Shown here piece after piece: positions 7,712 to 15,831 of a DNA stretch of 64,000 bases. The position numbers were made by a program, and so were the translations under genes. The notes under the pieces were generated by a model, which was not told where the DNA came from, did no database searches, and saw only the letters and a program-made list of their open reading frames with translations. This stretch comes from RGIG9115 sp045128915 (GTDB lineage: Bacteria > Bacillota > Clostridia > UBA1381): assembly GCA_045128915.1 (NCBI GenBank), contig JBGVIT010000008.1, forward strand, positions 1-64,000, written 5' to 3'. Position 1 is the stretch's first letter. Every line of letters begins with the position of its first letter.

Positions 7712-8749
7712 TTATAAATAAAATCCTGGGAATGTAAGTCCTGTTCCCTCGTCAAGACCGAACATAAGGTTCATGTTCTGAATAGCCTGACCTGCTGCTC
7801 CCTTTACAATATTGTCAAGAGCTGAAACAACAACTGCTCTTTGAAGTCTTTCATCTACAACAACACCAATATCTACAAAGTTTGAGCCTGCCACGTGCTT
7901 TGTTTCAGGTACTTCACCTGCGGGCAGAACTCTTACAAAGAATTCGTCTTTGAAAAAGTCGCTGTAAAGCGCAGCAATTTCTTCCGTAGTACATGGCTTA
8001 TTGAGATTTATGTATATTGTTGAAAGAATTCCTCTTTTCTGAGGAATGAGATGCGGCGTAAATGATATAAGCACATCTTCGCCTGCAAGCTTTGAAAGCT
8101 CCTGCTCAATTTCTGAGGTATGGCGGTGAGTTGCGATTTTATATGCCTTTGAGTTTTCGGTACATTCGCAGAAATGGTATGGAAGTCCAAGACCGCGTCC
8201 TGCACCTGTAACGCCTGATTTTGCATCTACAATAACATTTTTTGTGCTTCCTATTCCTGATTTAAGAAGGGGAGCTGCGCCGAGAATAGAGCATGTGGTA
8301 TAACAGCCGGGGTTTCCTATAATGGTAGCATTTTTGATTTTTTCTCTGTGAAGCTCGCAAAGTCCGTAAACAGATTTTGCAAGAAGCTCCGGAGAAGAGT
8401 GTTCTTCGCCGTACCAAGCCTTATAAACCTCTGCATCGTCGTATCTGAAGTCGCCGCTGAGGTCGATTATTTTAACGCCCTTTTCTGCGATTGCAGGGAT
8501 AACTGTTTTTGATGCACCGTGAGGGAGTGCTGTGAAAACCACATCACATTTTGCAATTTCATCTATGTCAATTTCAGTACATTCCTTATCAAGAATATGT
8601 CTGAAGTTCTTATATACATCGTTAATGTTCTGGCCCGCAAAGCTGTGAGAGCCGAGAATTTCAAGAGATACCTCCGGATGACTTGAAAGAAGTCTTACAA
8701 GCTCAATACCGGCATATCCCGTTGCACCGAGAACTGCAACTTTAATCAT
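7712..8749 (-). CDS. argC: N-acetyl-gamma-glutamyl-phosphate reductase
   Basis: 345 aa. NADPH-dependent reduction of N-acetylglutamyl phosphate, third step of arginine synthesis. N-terminal Rossmann motif VAVLGATGYAGIELVRLL. Catalytic cysteine in IGNPGCYTT. C-terminal substrate and dimer segments include TPHLIPQKRGILSTIY and FPGFYL. ATG(8749) is chosen: an in-frame TTG three codons upstream directly abuts the AGGAG site, whereas the ATG has normal spacing. First gene of the argC-argB-proS-HIT-eutS-eutP run. Confidence 0.96.
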   Translation of the reverse strand: MIKVAVLGATGYAGIELVRLLSSHPEVSLEILGSHSFAGQNINDVYKNFRHILDKECTEIDIDEIAKCDVVFTALPHGASKTVIPAIAEKGVKIIDLSGDFRYDDAEVYKAWYGEEHSSPELLAKSVYGLCELHREKIKNATIIGNPGCYTTCSILGAAPLLKSGIGSTKNVIVDAKSGVTGAGRGLGLPYHFCECTENSKAYKIATHRHTSEIEQELSKLAGEDVLISFTPHLIPQKRGILSTIYINLNKPCTTEEIAALYSDFFKDEFFVRVLPAGEVPETKHVAGSNFVDIGVVVDERLQRAVVVSALDNIVKGAAGQAIQNMNLMFGLDEGTGLTFPGFYL

Positions 8750-8774
8750 TAGTATCAACTCCTGTTGGCACGTT

Positions 8775-8799
8775 GAGAGAAAGCCGTCGGCTTTCTCTC
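8775..8799 (-). terminator. GC-rich hairpin between pnp and argC
   Basis: GAGAGAAAGCC and GGCTTTCTCTC form an 11-bp perfect stem with a 3-nt loop, just after the pnp stop. No T tract follows on the minus strand, so it may be a leaky or Rho-independent-like barrier, or a 3'-end stabiliser, rather than a full terminator. Confidence 0.5.
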
Positions 8800-8812
8800 A
8801 TACGCGAATTAA

Positions 8813-10903
8813 TTAGTTTTCTTCAATATCTACTGCGTCTTTGTGAGAAAGACTGATTTTACCTGTCTTCTTGTCAACTTCCATAACCTTAACAATAAGT
8901 CTTTCGCCTTCCTTAACAACGTCCTCAACCTTTTCAACTCTCTTGTCAGCGAGCTTTGAAATGTGGCAAAGACCGTCTTTTCCCGGGAGAATTTCAACGA
9001 ATGCACCGAATGCGGTGATGGTGCGGACAATACCGTTGTAGATTTCACCTACTTCAGGCTCTTTTACAATAGCCTCAATAGCACCGCGTGCTGCGTTGCC
9101 TGATTCCTGAGTAGCAGCAAAGATATAGATTGTTCCGTCTTCTTCAATATCAATCTTAGCGCCGGTATCAGCAACTATTTTCTGAATAACCTTACCGCCC
9201 TGACCGATAACTTCGCGGATTTTGTCAGGATCAATCTTCATTGTATCAACCTTGGGAGCGTACTGTGAAAGTTCTTCTCTTGGTGTGTTGATAGCCTTGA
9301 GGATAACGTTGTCAAGAATATGAATTCTGCCGGCTCTTGTCTTTCTGAGCGCTTCTTCTATAACCTCGTATGAAAGACCGTCGTTCTTTATATCAACCTG
9401 AATAGAAGTAATACCCTTATGAGTACCTGCTACCTTGAAGTCCATTTCGCCGTAGAAATCTTCGAGTCCCTGAATATCTACCATTGTGGTAAATCCGTTC
9501 TCTGTTGTAATAAGACCGCATGAAATACCTGCAACGGGAGCCTTAATGGGAACGCCTGCTGCCATAAGAGCAAGTGTTGAACCACATACAGAACCCTGAG
9601 ATGTTGAACCGTTTGAAGAAAGAACTTCAGAAACAGTTCTTATAGCATATGGGAATTCGCTCTCTGAGGGGAGAACGGGAACGAGTGAACGTTCAGCAAG
9701 TGCACCGTGACCGATTTCACGTCTGCCGGGGCCTCTTGAAGGTCTTGTTTCACCAACAGAATATGACGGGAAGTTGTAGTGGTGCATATATCTCTTGGTT
9801 TCTTCGTTATCAATACCGTCAAGCTTCTGGATTTCAGAAAGGGGAGCAAGTGTTGCAACTGTGAGAACCTGAGTCTGTCCTCTTGTGAAAAGTCCTGAAC
9901 CGTGAGTTCTGGGGAGAAGGTCAACCTCTGCAGCGAGCGGTCTGATTTCGTCAAGACCTCTGCCGTCAACACGTCTGCCCTGAACAAGCCATTCGCGAAC
10001 TATTTCTTTCTGCATCTTGTAGATGATTTCGCCGATGTCTGTGCTGATGTCGGGGTAGTCTTCTGCAAGTGTTTCAATTACTCTGTCAGTAATAACGCCT
10101 ACTCTTTCGTCACGAACGTTTTTGTCGTCTGTGTCAAGAGCGTGCTGGAGATTTGCATATTCTGCATCTTTGATTCTGTCATAAAGAACATGGTCAATAT
10201 CGTGATGCTCATAATCAAACTTTTCTTTACCGATTTCAGCCTGAATTTTTTCAATGAAGTCAACTATTTCAATGATTGACTTGTGTGCGAACTTGATACC
10301 GTCGAGCATAACATCTTCGGGAACTTCGTTTGCGCCTGCTTCAATCATAACTACCTTTTCACGTGTAGCTGCAACAGTTACCTGCATTTCGCTCTTTTCT
10401 CTCTGTTCAACTGTGGGGTTGATAACAAACTCACCGTCAACAAGACCGAGCCAAACACCACCGATAGGACCGTTCCAGGGAACATCAGAAATTGCAATAG
10501 CGATTGATGTACCAATCATAGCAGCAACTTCGGGTGGGTTGTCCTGCTCAACTGAAAGAACAGTTGCAACAACTGATACGTCGTTTCTCAGGTCTGACGG
10601 GAAAAGAGGACGGATAGGTCTGTCGATTACACGGCTTGTAAGGATAGCCTTTTCGCTGGGCTTTCCTTCTCTTTTGATGTATCCGCCGGGGATTTTACCT
10701 ACTGAATAGAGCTTTTCTTCGTAATCAACTGAAAGAGGGAAGAAGTCAACTCCTTCTCTGGGGTTTCTTGAAGCTGTTACGTTAACCATAACAACTGTGT
10801 CGCCGTAGCGAACAACGCAATGACCATTAGTGAGCATTGCCATTTTGCCGGTTTCAACAACCAAAGGTCTGCCGGCAAGGGTTGTTTCGAATGTTTTAAA
10901 CAT
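8813..10903 (-). CDS. pnp: Polyribonucleotide nucleotidyltransferase (PNPase)
   Basis: 696 aa. Phosphorolytic 3'-to-5' exoribonuclease of mRNA decay. Domains in order: RNase PH 1 (about 1–230), all-alpha linker, RNase PH 2 (about 300–540, including ERSLVPVLPSESEFPYAIRTVSEVLSSNGSTS), KH (about 550–610, IREVIGQGGKVIQKI) and S1 (about 615–690, GEIYNGIVRTITAFGAFVEILPGKDGLCHISKL). ATG(10903) is preceded by AAAGGAGAT and begins at the family N-terminus MFKTFETTLAGR, so 25 extra upstream codons are excluded. Downstream of rpsO in the classic rpsO-pnp order, with a long inverted repeat in the gap. Confidence 0.97.
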   Translation of the reverse strand: MFKTFETTLAGRPLVVETGKMAMLTNGHCVVRYGDTVVMVNVTASRNPREGVDFFPLSVDYEEKLYSVGKIPGGYIKREGKPSEKAILTSRVIDRPIRPLFPSDLRNDVSVVATVLSVEQDNPPEVAAMIGTSIAIAISDVPWNGPIGGVWLGLVDGEFVINPTVEQREKSEMQVTVAATREKVVMIEAGANEVPEDVMLDGIKFAHKSIIEIVDFIEKIQAEIGKEKFDYEHHDIDHVLYDRIKDAEYANLQHALDTDDKNVRDERVGVITDRVIETLAEDYPDISTDIGEIIYKMQKEIVREWLVQGRRVDGRGLDEIRPLAAEVDLLPRTHGSGLFTRGQTQVLTVATLAPLSEIQKLDGIDNEETKRYMHHYNFPSYSVGETRPSRGPGRREIGHGALAERSLVPVLPSESEFPYAIRTVSEVLSSNGSTSQGSVCGSTLALMAAGVPIKAPVAGISCGLITTENGFTTMVDIQGLEDFYGEMDFKVAGTHKGITSIQVDIKNDGLSYEVIEEALRKTRAGRIHILDNVILKAINTPREELSQYAPKVDTMKIDPDKIREVIGQGGKVIQKIVADTGAKIDIEEDGTIYIFAATQESGNAARGAIEAIVKEPEVGEIYNGIVRTITAFGAFVEILPGKDGLCHISKLADKRVEKVEDVVKEGERLIVKVMEVDKKTGKISLSHKDAVDIEEN

Positions 10904-11029
10904 AATTTTATCTCCTTTATATTGTATTATGGGAAGATAAATTTTAGCGAATAAACGCAGCATACCAAGAGGCTTCATACACTCCGTTTATTAGCTAAAT
11001 CTTATCCTCCCTTTCCGACTTAAATGTAT

Positions 11030-11075
11030 TATAGGCAAGCGACCGCAAATAAATACCTACAATCGTTTGCCTATA
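11030..11075 (-). repeat. Inverted repeat in the rpsO–pnp gap
   Basis: TATAGGCAA (11030–11038) and TTGCCTATA (11067–11075) are perfect complements, extended by CGA/TCG beyond one mismatch. If transcribed from rpsO this forms a stem of about 12 bp with a ~20-nt loop upstream of pnp. In enterobacteria a stem-loop in this gap is cut by RNase III and underlies PNPase autoregulation. The position here is analogous, but function is inferred. Confidence 0.55.
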
Positions 11076-11111
11076 CACGTACGCGCAAAACAAACTGCTT
11101 TGCGGCTATAA

Positions 11112-11378
11112 TTACTTTCTGAGTCCGAGCTTAGAAACTAATGCTCTGTATCTCTCAATATCCTGTGACTTAAGGTAGTTGAGAAGACCACGTCTTTTAC
11201 CAACCATCATAAGAAGACCTCTTCTTGAGTGATGGTCTTTCTTGTGGTAGTTAAGATGCTCGTTGTTAAGGTGATTGATTCTCTCTGTGAGAAGTGCAAT
11301 CTGAACCTCAGGAGAACCTGTATCTCCTTCATGAGTTGCATAAGCTGCGATGAGCTCTGCCTTACGTTCCTTTGTCAT
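11112..11378 (-). CDS. rpsO: 30S ribosomal protein S15
   Basis: 88 aa. Primary 16S rRNA-binding protein of the small subunit. Typical sequence TGSPEVQIALLTERINHLNNEHL…KDHHSRRGLLMMVGKRRGLLNYLK with the conserved HHSRRGLL. The AGGAGGTGAAATTC site gives ATG(11378). An in-frame GTG three codons upstream lies inside the Shine-Dalgarno sequence and is excluded. Confidence 0.97.
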   Translation of the reverse strand: MTKERKAELIAAYATHEGDTGSPEVQIALLTERINHLNNEHLNYHKKDHHSRRGLLMMVGKRRGLLNYLKSQDIERYRALVSKLGLRK

Positions 11379-11429
11379 GAATTTCACCTCCTATAATTTC
11401 AATGAACCCCGTATGCTAAGAAACCGTTG

Positions 11430-11456
11430 GTGATTCGGTTATCTGAGCGAACGGTT
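11430..11456 (-). promoter_or_regulatory. Hairpin in the rpmE–rpsO gap
   Basis: AACCGTT and AACGGTT are perfect complements enclosing about 13–20 nt between rpmE and rpsO on the minus strand, followed by TTTCTTA. It could be a weak terminator for rpmE or part of an S15-responsive leader. The T tract is short, so either reading is tentative. Confidence 0.35.
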
Positions 11457-11471
11457 AAGATAAATGGTTTT

Positions 11472-11672
11472 TTAACCTCTGTTGAAACGCTTATTAAACT
11501 TTTCAACTCTACCGCCTGTGTCAACAAGCTTCTGCTTACCGGTAAAGAACGGATGACAGTTTGAGCAGATTTCCACCTGGATGTCTTCTTTTGTGGAGCC
11601 TGTCTCAATTACCGCACCGCAAGCACAGCGAATTGTTGTCGGCTTATAATCGGGATGAATTCCTTCTTTCAC
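11472..11672 (-). CDS. rpmE: 50S ribosomal protein L31
   Basis: 66 aa with the four zinc-binding Cys of the C+ form (IRCAC and VEICSNC). The start is best read as GTG(11672), giving MKEGIHPDYKPTT, the common L31 N-terminus: the AAGGGAGG site lies 9 nt before it. ATG(11681), three codons upstream, directly abuts that site with no spacer and is unlikely to be used. Confidence 0.93.
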   Translation of the reverse strand: MKEGIHPDYKPTTIRCACGAVIETGSTKEDIQVEICSNCHPFFTGKQKLVDTGGRVEKFNKRFNRG

Positions 11673-11849
11673 TTGCTTCATCCTCCCTTCGTAAATTTGG
11701 CAACGCAAAAGTGCGCTGAAATCCATTTTTGAGTATAACACAAATATTTTCCCATTTCAAGAGTTTTTTATTATTTTTTGCAAAATATCGGTATTTTGCC
11801 CATTTTATTAAAGAAAGAGCATGAGTTTTTGCATCAATTCAAGTAAAAA

Positions 11850-12902
11850 TCAACCTCTGTTGCCCGTAACATCTATCTTTCGCATAACCTCCCGCTTTGC
11901 CTGGGAGTTGTATTGAGCATAGAATTTGTGGGTAACTTCTATATTCTTGTGCCCCATAAGCTCCGCCACCATTTTGATGTCAACTCCGTCCTCTAAAAGC
12001 CTGCAGGCAAATGTGCGTCTTAAGGCGTGAGGGCGGGCTTTGTCGGGATCTATAATTCCTGCGGCGGTGCAGTATTTTTTAAGCATCTTTTCAACTGATG
12101 AAACGGTCATTCTTTTGCCCTGACGGCTTATGAAAAGTGCGTCTTTGTCCTTTATTCCCTCAAGCTCTTTTCGCTCCTGTATATAGTTATAAAGCTCGTT
12201 TTCCACTTGAACGGGCATAAAAATTTCCTGTTCGTCGCCGCCCTTTCGTGTTACTATAAATGATGAGGTGTCAAAGCATACATCCTGAATGTCAAGATTA
12301 ACAAGCTCGCTTACTCGAACGCCCGTTCCAAGATATGAAATCAGTATTGCAATATCTCTTTGCTTGGTACGTGTGTATTCCGCAAGATAACGTCCGCTGA
12401 AAAATGTTTCGCCGTGATAGAGAATATCAAGAAGCCGCAAGGTTTCCTGAGTGGAAAGAGGCTTTTTAATTTTTTGGTGAAGCTTGTTCATATCCACCTT
12501 GTCCGTTACATTTTCGGGTATCTGGTCCGTTTTGTAAAGGTATGAAAAAAGACCGCGCACCGCAGACAGCTTTCTGTTAATTCCGTAGGAGGAATTGCGG
12601 CGTGTTCTCGTAACGGGTTTTCCGTCAGGAGAAATATATGTACTCTGATACTCTTTAAGATATGCCTTGAACCTGATAATATCCTCTGCACGCACCTTTT
12701 TCATATGCTCGCAGGTAAAGTCTTCAAGGTTTTCAATATCCCTGAACTTGAATTTACTCAGGTATTCAAGAAATATCCGCAGGTCAATACAATATCCTAT
12801 CTGGGTGTTGATACTTTCACCCGTATAGTATATTTCAATGTAATCAAAAATAAAATCCGGCAGATTTGTCAGGTACTCATGAAGATAAGAATGTTTACTC
12901 AT
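11850..12902 (-). CDS. Tyrosine recombinase of the XerC/XerD type
   Basis: 350 aa. N-terminal core-binding domain (SAM-like, about residues 10–145) and C-terminal catalytic domain with a full set of residues: R196 (GTGVRVSEL), K220, H292 and R295 (HALRRTFA), H318 (MGHKN) and Y328 (HKFYAQY). Length and domain layout fit chromosome-dimer resolvases or CodV-like proteins, not long phage integrases. There is no attachment site, excisionase or mobile cargo nearby, and the neighbour is a phosphoesterase, so a housekeeping Xer role is most likely. Slightly longer than XerC/D (about 300 aa) because of a ~20-residue insertion around residues 85–108. Confidence 0.85.
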   Translation of the reverse strand: MSKHSYLHEYLTNLPDFIFDYIEIYYTGESINTQIGYCIDLRIFLEYLSKFKFRDIENLEDFTCEHMKKVRAEDIIRFKAYLKEYQSTYISPDGKPVTRTRRNSSYGINRKLSAVRGLFSYLYKTDQIPENVTDKVDMNKLHQKIKKPLSTQETLRLLDILYHGETFFSGRYLAEYTRTKQRDIAILISYLGTGVRVSELVNLDIQDVCFDTSSFIVTRKGGDEQEIFMPVQVENELYNYIQERKELEGIKDKDALFISRQGKRMTVSSVEKMLKKYCTAAGIIDPDKARPHALRRTFACRLLEDGVDIKMVAELMGHKNIEVTHKFYAQYNSQAKREVMRKIDVTGNRG

Positions 12903-12920
12903 AGTTTTATCCTCTCAAAA

Positions 12921-13622
12921 TTAGATTTCTGCAATTTCTAACAAGTTAAATTCCATATAATCTCCTGCCGCAAGTATATATTCAACCTCTCCTGAAAAGC
13001 CCGTAAAGGCGGTTTGGTGAGATGCTCCGTGAAGATGTCCGTAGATGCATTTTTTAACGTCATATTTCAATAGAATTTTGTGAAATTCTGTCTCCTGAAA
13101 AGCGGCAGTAACGGGTGGATAATGAGTAAAAACTATAAGTTCATCACATCCGTTGTTTTTTGCGTGGTTAAGTGACATTTCAAGGCGCATAAGCTCTCTT
13201 GTATAGATTTTTTTGTCCTCGTCAGAGCTGAGAGAGTCAAGGGACCAGCCACGTGTTCCGCATAAGCCCAATGTCCCGAATTTGTATGAATTATTATGAA
13301 GAAAACTTATTGATTTAAAGCCGTTTTCTGAGGTGAACTTACCCAGCTTTGAAGCGGTAGTCCACCAATAGTCATGGTTTCCCTTAAGCAGAATTTTTTC
13401 TCCCGGCAGCTCTTCTAAAAATTCAAAATCCTTTACGGACTCTTCAAGATAAGTTGCCCACGAAAAATCACCGCCCAGAACTACAACATCTTCATTGGTT
13501 ACTGTATTTATCCAATTTTCACGTATTCGCTCTACATAGTTCTCCCAACGTCTGCCGAATATGTCCATAGGCTTGTCTATCCCAAGGGGCAGATGCAGGT
13601 CAGAAATGGTAAATAGCTTCAT
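12921..13622 (-). CDS. Calcineurin-like metallophosphoesterase
   Basis: 233 aa with the ordered metal-binding motifs of the family: ISDLHLP (D-x-H), GGDFSW (GD), KGNHDYWW (GNHD), FTHYPP (H) and YGHLHGAS (GHxH). These bind two metal ions for phosphomonoester or diester cleavage. The substrate cannot be assigned. A similar protein is common in Firmicutes as a stand-alone phosphohydrolase. It lies 21 nt from the downstream EamA gene and 18 nt upstream of the recombinase, so the three may be co-transcribed. Confidence 0.85.
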   Translation of the reverse strand: MKLFTISDLHLPLGIDKPMDIFGRRWENYVERIRENWINTVTNEDVVVLGGDFSWATYLEESVKDFEFLEELPGEKILLKGNHDYWWTTASKLGKFTSENGFKSISFLHNNSYKFGTLGLCGTRGWSLDSLSSDEDKKIYTRELMRLEMSLNHAKNNGCDELIVFTHYPPVTAAFQETEFHKILLKYDVKKCIYGHLHGASHQTAFTGFSGEVEYILAAGDYMEFNLLEIAEI

Positions 13623-13643
13623 ATAATCATTTTCCTTATATTA

Positions 13644-14531
13644 TTATTTGTTTATTTTAGGAAGCTGTGAAAGAATAACAGCTCCGAACATCAATAAGCA
13701 GCCTATATATTCCCGCCCTGACAGCCGCTCTCCTAAAAGAACTGCTCCGCCGATTACGGAAAATACAGATTCAAGACTTAAAAGAATTGAAATTTTTGCG
13801 GGATTTGCACCGCGCATGGAAATAATCTGGAGAGTGTAGGCAACGCCGCTTGAGAATATGCCCACATACAGCGTAGGCAGTATGCAATGGATTATTCCTG
13901 AAATTGACGGCTGTTCAAAAAGTATCATTCCAATGCCCGAAATAATTGTTACCACAATAAACTGCCCAAGGGAAAGAAGTATGCCCTCTACCTCCTGAGT
14001 GTATTTATCTATTATGAGAATATGAACCGAAAACAATACAGCACAAAGGAGAACATAAAAATCCGATGGCGCAATGGAAAATCCGTCGGTGATGCACAGA
14101 AAATAAAGGCCTGACGTTGCAATGGCAACGCTTATCCAAACCTTCATACCGCATCTTTTTCCTATAAACAGTCCGAATAAGGGAACTATCACTATGTAAA
14201 GAGCTGTTATAAAGCCTGCCTTTCCCGCTGACGTTTCACCAAGTCCAAGCTGCTGAAGATTTGATGCAAGTGCAAGAAAAATACCGCAGAGAATTGAGCC
14301 CGGTATAAGCTTTTTCCAGACAATAGGCTTCGGGGAAGACAGCTTCTTTAAAGATCTTGAATAAATAATCCATACTATAAATAGAGTAGCGCTTGCAATT
14401 ATGCTTCTCAGCGCATTGAAGGTCATAGGCTGAATATAATCAGCGCTGACGCTTTGTGCCGCAAAGGCAGTACCCCATATAAGTGCCGCTAAAAGCGGGA
14501 AAAGTGTGTGCCGTATAAAATTGTGTTTCAT
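13644..14531 (-). CDS. EamA/DMT family transporter
   Basis: 295 aa, about ten hydrophobic segments in two EamA repeats. First repeat has LLAALIWGTAFAAQ and MTFNALRSIIASATL. Second includes LLLSLESVFSVIGGAVLLGERLSGREYIGCLLMFGAVILSQ, the C-terminal EamA signature. Members export or import small metabolites such as amino acids or sugar derivatives; the substrate is unknown. GGAGGATAATTA precedes ATG(14531). Divergent from queT, sharing an 105-bp intergenic region. Confidence 0.85.
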   Translation of the reverse strand: MKHNFIRHTLFPLLAALIWGTAFAAQSVSADYIQPMTFNALRSIIASATLFIVWIIYSRSLKKLSSPKPIVWKKLIPGSILCGIFLALASNLQQLGLGETSAGKAGFITALYIVIVPLFGLFIGKRCGMKVWISVAIATSGLYFLCITDGFSIAPSDFYVLLCAVLFSVHILIIDKYTQEVEGILLSLGQFIVVTIISGIGMILFEQPSISGIIHCILPTLYVGIFSSGVAYTLQIISMRGANPAKISILLSLESVFSVIGGAVLLGERLSGREYIGCLLMFGAVILSQLPKINK

Positions 14532-14549
14532 TAATTATCCTCCGTATTA

Positions 14550-14578
14550 TTGACAACTCCGCTTTGTTTATGTATAAT
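14550..14578 (+). promoter_or_regulatory. Sigma-A promoter of queT
   Basis: TTGACA (14550–14555), 17-bp spacer, TATAAT (14573–14578): a perfect consensus promoter. The transcript starts at about 14585, so the riboswitch begins at the very 5' end of the mRNA. Confidence 0.88.
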
Positions 14579-14585
14579 CTATCAT

Positions 14586-14627
14586 GGTGAGTTCGAAACC
14601 ATCCTCACCTAAAACAAAACTATGGAG
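14586..14627 (+). promoter_or_regulatory. preQ1-I riboswitch controlling queT
   Basis: Compact H-type pseudoknot pattern. P1 is GGTGAG pairing with CTCACC, a loop with TTCGAAA and CCAT lies inside, and an A-rich tail (TAAAACAAAACTA) ends in TGG that can pair with CCA. This matches the class I preQ1 aptamer, and the tail closely resembles the AACAAAAC tail of the Thermoanaerobacter tengcongensis aptamer. The 3' strand of the pseudoknot merges with the GGAG ribosome binding site of the gene. PreQ1 binding should therefore hide that site and repress translation. The downstream gene is a queuosine-precursor transporter, which supports the assignment. Confidence 0.85.
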
Positions 14628-14636
14628 ATGACTATT

Positions 14637-15113
14637 ATGAAAAAAAGCTTATTTATTACTCAAAGTGCTGTTTTTGCCGCGTTGTACGTGGTGATGACAG
14701 TAGTATCTAACGCTTTCGGGCTTGCAAATGGTGCAGTTCAGCTGAGGATTTCGGAAGCGCTGACAATTTTGCCTGCTTTCACTCCTGCGGCAATCCCCGG
14801 TGTAGTTATAGGATGTTTTATTTCAAATCTTATGACCGACGGTGTGCTGATGAACATTATCGGCGGCACATTTGCAACATTGCTTGGCGCTGTGGGGACA
14901 AGGCTTGTCAGAAATCATAAACACCTGATTTCACTACCGCCCATAGCCGCAAATACCATAATCGTTCCTTTTATTATAAAGTACGCTTACGGCGCACCGG
15001 GGACATATTGGTATTTCGCATTTACGGTATTTTTGGGCGAAGCAATTTGTGCAGGCATAATGGGAACGGCTTTTGCCGCAGCGCTGCGTAAAAGACCAAA
15101 CCTCTTCAATTAA
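14637..15113 (+). CDS. queT: QueT-type queuosine-precursor transporter (ECF S component)
   Basis: 158 aa, about five hydrophobic segments. Sequence VQLRISEALTILPAFTPAAIPGVVIGCFISNL and IIGGTFATLLGAVGTRL is characteristic of the QueT family, substrate-binding subunits of energy-coupling-factor transporters that take up preQ0/preQ1-type precursors. The start at ATG(14637) is set by the GGAG site 9 nt upstream inside the riboswitch tail; an in-frame ATG at 14622 would overlap the aptamer. The shared energising module (EcfA/A'/T) is not in this window. Confidence 0.92.
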   Translation: MKKSLFITQSAVFAALYVVMTVVSNAFGLANGAVQLRISEALTILPAFTPAAIPGVVIGCFISNLMTDGVLMNIIGGTFATLLGAVGTRLVRNHKHLISLPPIAANTIIVPFIIKYAYGAPGTYWYFAFTVFLGEAICAGIMGTAFAAALRKRPNLFN

Positions 15114-15298
15114 ATCATATCATAAAATAAGGTTACAATCAACAATTTAACAAAAAAGAAACACAAATTTATTCTTATTATTATAGTAAAAACCCACTAA
15201 ATATTATGTTTTTGTGGTAGTTTTACAGTACTAAATAGGTAAAATCGACGAAATTTATGATAATAATCACCTATAATACAAAAATATTTCAAAAATGC
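15114..15298. other. AT-rich gap between queT and rpmG
   Basis: No gene is visible. The stretch is very AT-rich and contains an imperfect hairpin (AAACCCAC…GTGG with A/T flanks at about 15188–15225) that may end the queT transcript. The rpmG promoter begins at its right end. Confidence 0.5.
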
Positions 15299-15327
15299 TT
15301 GACAAGGGTTTTAACGCATGTTATAAT
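15299..15327 (+). promoter_or_regulatory. Promoter of rpmG-secE-nusG-rplKA
   Basis: TTGACA (15299–15304), 17-bp spacer, TATAAT (15322–15327). A perfect inverted repeat, TTAACGCAT (15311–15319) and ATGCGTTAA (15333–15341), flanks the -10 with 13 nt between arms. The transcript should start around the right arm, so the repeat would act as a DNA site, not an RNA hairpin. Confidence 0.85.
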
Positions 15328-15407
15328 TACTGATGCGTTAAGGCTCTTTTTTTATGTGTAAAAAAATGAGTATGAAATAATGATAGCAAGTTATGGAGGT
15401 GTAACTA

Positions 15408-15557
15408 ATGAGAGTAAAAATCACACTTGCATGTTCAGAGTGTAAGCAGAGAAACTACGACACTATGAAGAACAAGAAGAACGATCCCGATAGGTTGGAG
15501 ATGAACAAGTACTGCAGATTCTGCAGAAAGCATACGCTCCATAAGGAAACAAAATAA
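15408..15557 (+). CDS. rpmG: 50S ribosomal protein L33
   Basis: 49 aa, too short for many gene finders: begins MRVKITLACSECKQRNYDT and ends LHKETK. Four Cys in two CxxC pairs (CSEC, CRFC) bind zinc, marking the Cys-containing L33 form. TGGAGGTGTAACTA precedes ATG(15408). First gene before secE and nusG, an order seen in many Firmicutes. Confidence 0.95.
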   Translation: MRVKITLACSECKQRNYDTMKNKKNDPDRLEMNKYCRFCRKHTLHKETK

Positions 15558-15596
15558 TTTCCGTTTGATGAAATAATAAAAGAAGGATGTGTTATT

Positions 15597-15812
15597 ATGG
15601 CTGAAACAACAAAAAAAGGTCTCGGCAAGAGAATGAAAAGCTTTTTTGTAGAAACCAAGTCAGAGCTTGCAAAGGCTACCTGGCCCTCAAAGTCACAATT
15701 AATTCGTAACACAGGCGTTATTATAGTATTCATCGCGGTAGTTGCCATCATCCTGTCAGTACTTGACATCGGATTTGGTAAGCTCTTCCAGATTATAACA
15801 AACAAGTTGTAA
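15597..15812 (+). CDS. secE: Preprotein translocase subunit SecE
   Basis: 71 aa, the short single-span form. An amphipathic N-terminal segment (GKRMKSFFVETKSELAKATWPSKSQL) with the conserved E-L-x-K-x-x-W-P motif is followed by one transmembrane helix (about residues 40–60, VIIVFIAVVAIILSVL). It clamps SecY in the plasma-membrane translocon. AGAAGGATG site before ATG; followed 19 nt later by nusG. Confidence 0.95.
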   Translation: MAETTKKGLGKRMKSFFVETKSELAKATWPSKSQLIRNTGVIIVFIAVVAIILSVLDIGFGKLFQIITNKL

Positions 15813-15831
15813 GATTAAGGAGGAGAACTTT

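Noticed and set aside
11850..12902. Phage integrase marking a prophage or integrative element
   Set aside because: Length, domain layout and neighbours fit a Xer-type recombinase; no att repeats, excisionase or phage genes nearby.
14586..14604. GAGTTCGAAACC resembling the T-loop of a tRNA
   Set aside because: No acceptor, D or anticodon arms can be built around it; it is part of the preQ1 aptamer.
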